From: CABMKH01 sp040797625 | Lineage (GTDB): Bacteria; Bacillota; Clostridia; Tissierellales; Tissierellaceae | Direction of reading: 5' to 3' | Assembly: GCA_052067355.1 (NCBI GenBank) | Contig: JBQHQH010000001.1 | Span: forward strand, 310,001-374,000 | Length of the DNA stretch: 64,000 nucleotides | Shown here: positions 61,742 to 64,000 of the stretch, one piece after another | Layout of the letters: each line of letters opens with the position of its first letter | Position numbering within the stretch: position 1 is the first letter of the stretch | Notes under the pieces: model-generated | Seen by the model: the letters and a program-made list of their open reading frames with translations, nothing else | What the model was told of the DNA's origin: nothing | The model's database searches: none | Position numbers and translations under genes: made by a program

Positions 61742-63910
61742 TCATCTATTTTTTATGATAACTATCCTTATATCCTCATAAGATATATCCTCTGGCAATG
61801 CATCTTTAATTGGCTTCAACCTTTCCGATCCTATTTCATCTATTACAGATAATATTTTTTCTTCCTTATTTGAATCTACAAATCTAGACCAGTCTACTGT
61901 TTGACCATTATTGTGACACTTTTCTAAATGTCTTAAAATGGTTCCCACTGTTAAATCCCTTTCATTAGCTATTTCTTCTAGAGATAATCCTTCTAAATAA
62001 TAATCATAAGTATCTTTATTATTCTCTTGGACTTTTCTTGGCACTTCTATGATCTTCCGTTCTATCTTAGAATTGTCTATATCTCTATCTTTAGTGTAGT
62101 TTCTAATGATCTTCATAAACTGTTCCCCATAGGATTCATATTTTTTAGTACCAACTCCTTTTATTTTTAAAAATTCCTCTTTATTTTTGGGGAAATATGT
62201 GGCCATTTCCTTTAGGCCGGAATCGTGAAATATAATAAAGGGCGCTATAGAATTTTCTTTAGCTATTTCATATCGTAATTCCCTTAGTTTTTCAAATAGT
62301 TCTTCGTCATAGTTTTTCTCAATATAGTCTAAATCTACAGTTCTCTTTATATTAGCCTTTCTTTCGCTTAATTGCTTTATTTCAATTAGATCTTTTTTAT
62401 GATAAACCTTAACCTCTCCCTTTAATACTAAAGCTGATCTCTGTACTAATTTTAAAACTGGGTACTCATCCGTTGTCATATGAATATAGTCCATAGATAC
62501 TAATACCATAATCATTTCCTTTATAGTAGCTTCTGTGTACTCCTTCATAATTCCATAGGTAGATAATTTATCTAAGCCAAAATCTAGTATTCGCTTGTTT
62601 TTAGACCCTCTTAGGGTTTGTGCTATTACAGTAGAACCAAACCTTTCTCTCACTCTATATATACAAGATAATATTTTTTGAGCCTCTATGGTAATATCAA
62701 CCATTTGTGATTTACTTAGACAATTGCCACAATTATTGCACTTTTCTTCTTCTATTTCCTCCCCAAAATAATTTAATATACTATTTCTCAGACATTCATT
62801 TGTATTGCAATAATCTATTAAATATTGAAGATTTATATATAATAGTCTTTCCCTTTCAGATGAATAGGTGCTTTTTTGAATAAGATATTTTTGCTTTACG
62901 ATATCCTGAGGAGAATAAAGCAATATGCAATCACTAGGCTCCCCATCTCTTCCTGCTCTTCCTGCCTCCTGATAATAGGCTTCCATATTTTTAGGCATAT
63001 TATAGTGAATGACAAATCTTACATCTGGCTTGTCTATTCCCATTCCAAAAGCATTGGTGGCAATCATTATTCTTGCACGGTTGAATATAAAATCTTCTTG
63101 ATTTCGCCTACGAGTCTCATCGTCCATTCCTCCATGATAGGCTATGGCATCTATGCTTTTTTCCTGTAATTTTTTAGTTAGAGCTTCCACAGTTTGTCTA
63201 GTGGCACAGTAGATTATTCCAGATTCTTTCGTATAATTATTTTCGAGATAATCTAATAGATAGTCAATTTTCTTCCTAGGCTTTATTACCTGATAAAATA
63301 AATTGGGTCTATCAAATCCTATTATTGAAATCAATGGCTTTCTTAATCCTATTAGATTCTCTATTTCCTCTATTACTTCTTTTGTAGCCGTGGCAGTATA
63401 AGCAGATACTACTGGTCTATTATCAAAGGAGTCAATAAATTTAGGTATTTCCAAATAGCTAGGTCTAAAATCATGCCCCCACTGACTTATACAATGAGCC
63501 TCATCTATAGATACCATAGATATATCTATTTCCTTCACTAAATTGGAAAATACATATGTATTAAGTCTCTCTGGTGCTACATATACTATTTTATATTTAT
63601 TTTCCCTTATCTCCCTAACTCTATTAGCAAATTCCCCTTGATTGAGGGTACTATTTATAAAGGTTCCAGCTATGCCTATCTCTTTTAAGGAATCCACTTG
63701 ATCCTTCATTAAAGATATTAAAGGAGATATGACTATGGTAATCCCATCCATTAAGATTGCAGGAAGTTGATAACAAAGAGACTTTCCACCACCTGTAGGC
63801 ATTACCCCCAATACGTCTTTACCCTCTAAACTTCCTTTAATTAATTTTTCCTGGCCTTTTCTAAATTCTTCATAACCAAAATAGTCCTTCAATACACCAT
63901 ATATATCCAT
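61742..63910 (-). CDS. recQ: ATP-dependent DNA helicase RecQ
   Basis: 722 residues. Helicase motifs: VMPTGGGKSLCYQLPA (motif I), DEAHCISQWGHDFR (motif II), SAYTATAT (III), GIIYCATRQTVEAL (IV), and HYNMPKNMEAYYQEAGRAGRDG (V-VI, in pieces). The zinc-binding RQC region holds four Cys (CNTNEC and CNNCGNC). After the winged helix come an HRDC domain (ELRYEIAKENSIAPFIIFHDSGLKEMA) and a C-terminal helix-turn-helix extension (YLEGLSLEEIANERDLTVGTIL) found in many Firmicute RecQs. It unwinds DNA 3' to 5' in repair and recombination. It stands alone. Confidence 0.96.
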   Translation of the reverse strand: MDIYGVLKDYFGYEEFRKGQEKLIKGSLEGKDVLGVMPTGGGKSLCYQLPAILMDGITIVISPLISLMKDQVDSLKEIGIAGTFINSTLNQGEFANRVREIRENKYKIVYVAPERLNTYVFSNLVKEIDISMVSIDEAHCISQWGHDFRPSYLEIPKFIDSFDNRPVVSAYTATATKEVIEEIENLIGLRKPLISIIGFDRPNLFYQVIKPRKKIDYLLDYLENNYTKESGIIYCATRQTVEALTKKLQEKSIDAIAYHGGMDDETRRRNQEDFIFNRARIMIATNAFGMGIDKPDVRFVIHYNMPKNMEAYYQEAGRAGRDGEPSDCILLYSPQDIVKQKYLIQKSTYSSERERLLYINLQYLIDYCNTNECLRNSILNYFGEEIEEEKCNNCGNCLSKSQMVDITIEAQKILSCIYRVRERFGSTVIAQTLRGSKNKRILDFGLDKLSTYGIMKEYTEATIKEMIMVLVSMDYIHMTTDEYPVLKLVQRSALVLKGEVKVYHKKDLIEIKQLSERKANIKRTVDLDYIEKNYDEELFEKLRELRYEIAKENSIAPFIIFHDSGLKEMATYFPKNKEEFLKIKGVGTKKYESYGEQFMKIIRNYTKDRDIDNSKIERKIIEVPRKVQENNKDTYDYYLEGLSLEEIANERDLTVGTILRHLEKCHNNGQTVDWSRFVDSNKEEKILSVIDEIGSERLKPIKDALPEDISYEDIRIVIIKNR

Positions 63911-64000
63911 ACATATCCCCCTACATTTTTTTGATATACTCTAAAATATATTATATCATTATTTCTAACCAATATATTGAATATAAAGTTATTTCCTAGT

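Noticed and set aside
1..64000. Search for CRISPR arrays, insertion sequences, prophage genes, tRNA and rRNA
   Set aside because: No regularly spaced repeats, transposase or integrase motifs, or conserved RNA landmarks were seen. Short hairpins are explained as terminators.

Overview
The window reads as a chromosomal segment of a low-G+C, endospore-forming anaerobic Firmicute, probably a clostridial or Tissierellia-type organism. The support is strong AT richness, an alpha/beta-type small acid-soluble spore protein (SASP), a thioredoxin-fold/flavin NADH dehydrogenase pair of the kind found in electron-bifurcating hydrogenases, T-box and M-box leaders, an S-layer homology protein and selenium-trafficking genes. 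I see no tRNA, rRNA, CRISPR array, insertion sequence or phage module. The window is a mosaic of small, mostly self-contained operons, many bounded by clear hairpin terminators.

Layout. 1-1.5 kb: hydB/nuoF (cut by the window edge) and hydC/nuoE. 1.7-4.2 kb: an unrecognised lipoprotein and a DUF2935 protein whose ribosome binding site lies in a terminator-like hairpin. 4.3-7.4 kb: mgtA under an M-box Mg2+ riboswitch. 7.4-11.1 kb: a methyltransferase, a lipoprotein, and a marR-MATE efflux operon with a palindromic operator. 11.3-15.9 kb: a YclNOPQ-type ferric siderophore importer with a Fur-like box, divergent from an AraC regulator. 16-18.7 kb: a MocR-type regulator lacking its PLP lysine, divergent from a deformylase-like gene and an Asp/Glu racemase. 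18.8-20.9 kb: 3-hydroxyacyl-CoA dehydrogenase and an old-yellow-enzyme reductase. 21-23.6 kb: a T-box-controlled orphan amino-acid binding lipoprotein and a cyclic-2,3-diphosphoglycerate-synthetase-like GTPase. 23.8-24.4 kb: grpB.

24.8-36.4 kb is a sugar-uptake locus: YesMN-type two-component system, a catalytically dead RbsA-like tandem ABC protein, an intact RbsA-C-B importer, a SIS isomerase, two ROK kinases and mannose-6-phosphate isomerase. The kinase has almost no extracellular domain, so I infer that the dead ABC protein links transport to signalling.

36.5-43.2 kb: an orphan [2Fe-2S] thioredoxin-fold protein, a blaI-blaR1-like pair with a good promoter and operator, a SASP, a YcdB/PepSY-like S-layer protein and a saccharopine-dehydrogenase-family protein. 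43.2-47.0 kb: a selenium/sulfur module (DUF3343, YedF/TusA-like, YedE, divergent cysteine desulfurase and LysR regulator). 47.1-52.4 kb: a three-gene MoxR AAA+ / propeller-like / VWA operon, the best candidate for an undescribed system. 52.5-57.2 kb: oleate hydratase, TetR regulator, OatA-like O-acetyltransferase. 57.3-58.2 kb: a CntK-like histidine racemase without metallophore genes beside it. 58.5-61.6 kb: an AraC-GyrI regulator, a free GyrI-like protein and an ABC exporter. 61.7-63.9 kb: recQ.

All family assignments were made by reading motifs, without database searches.
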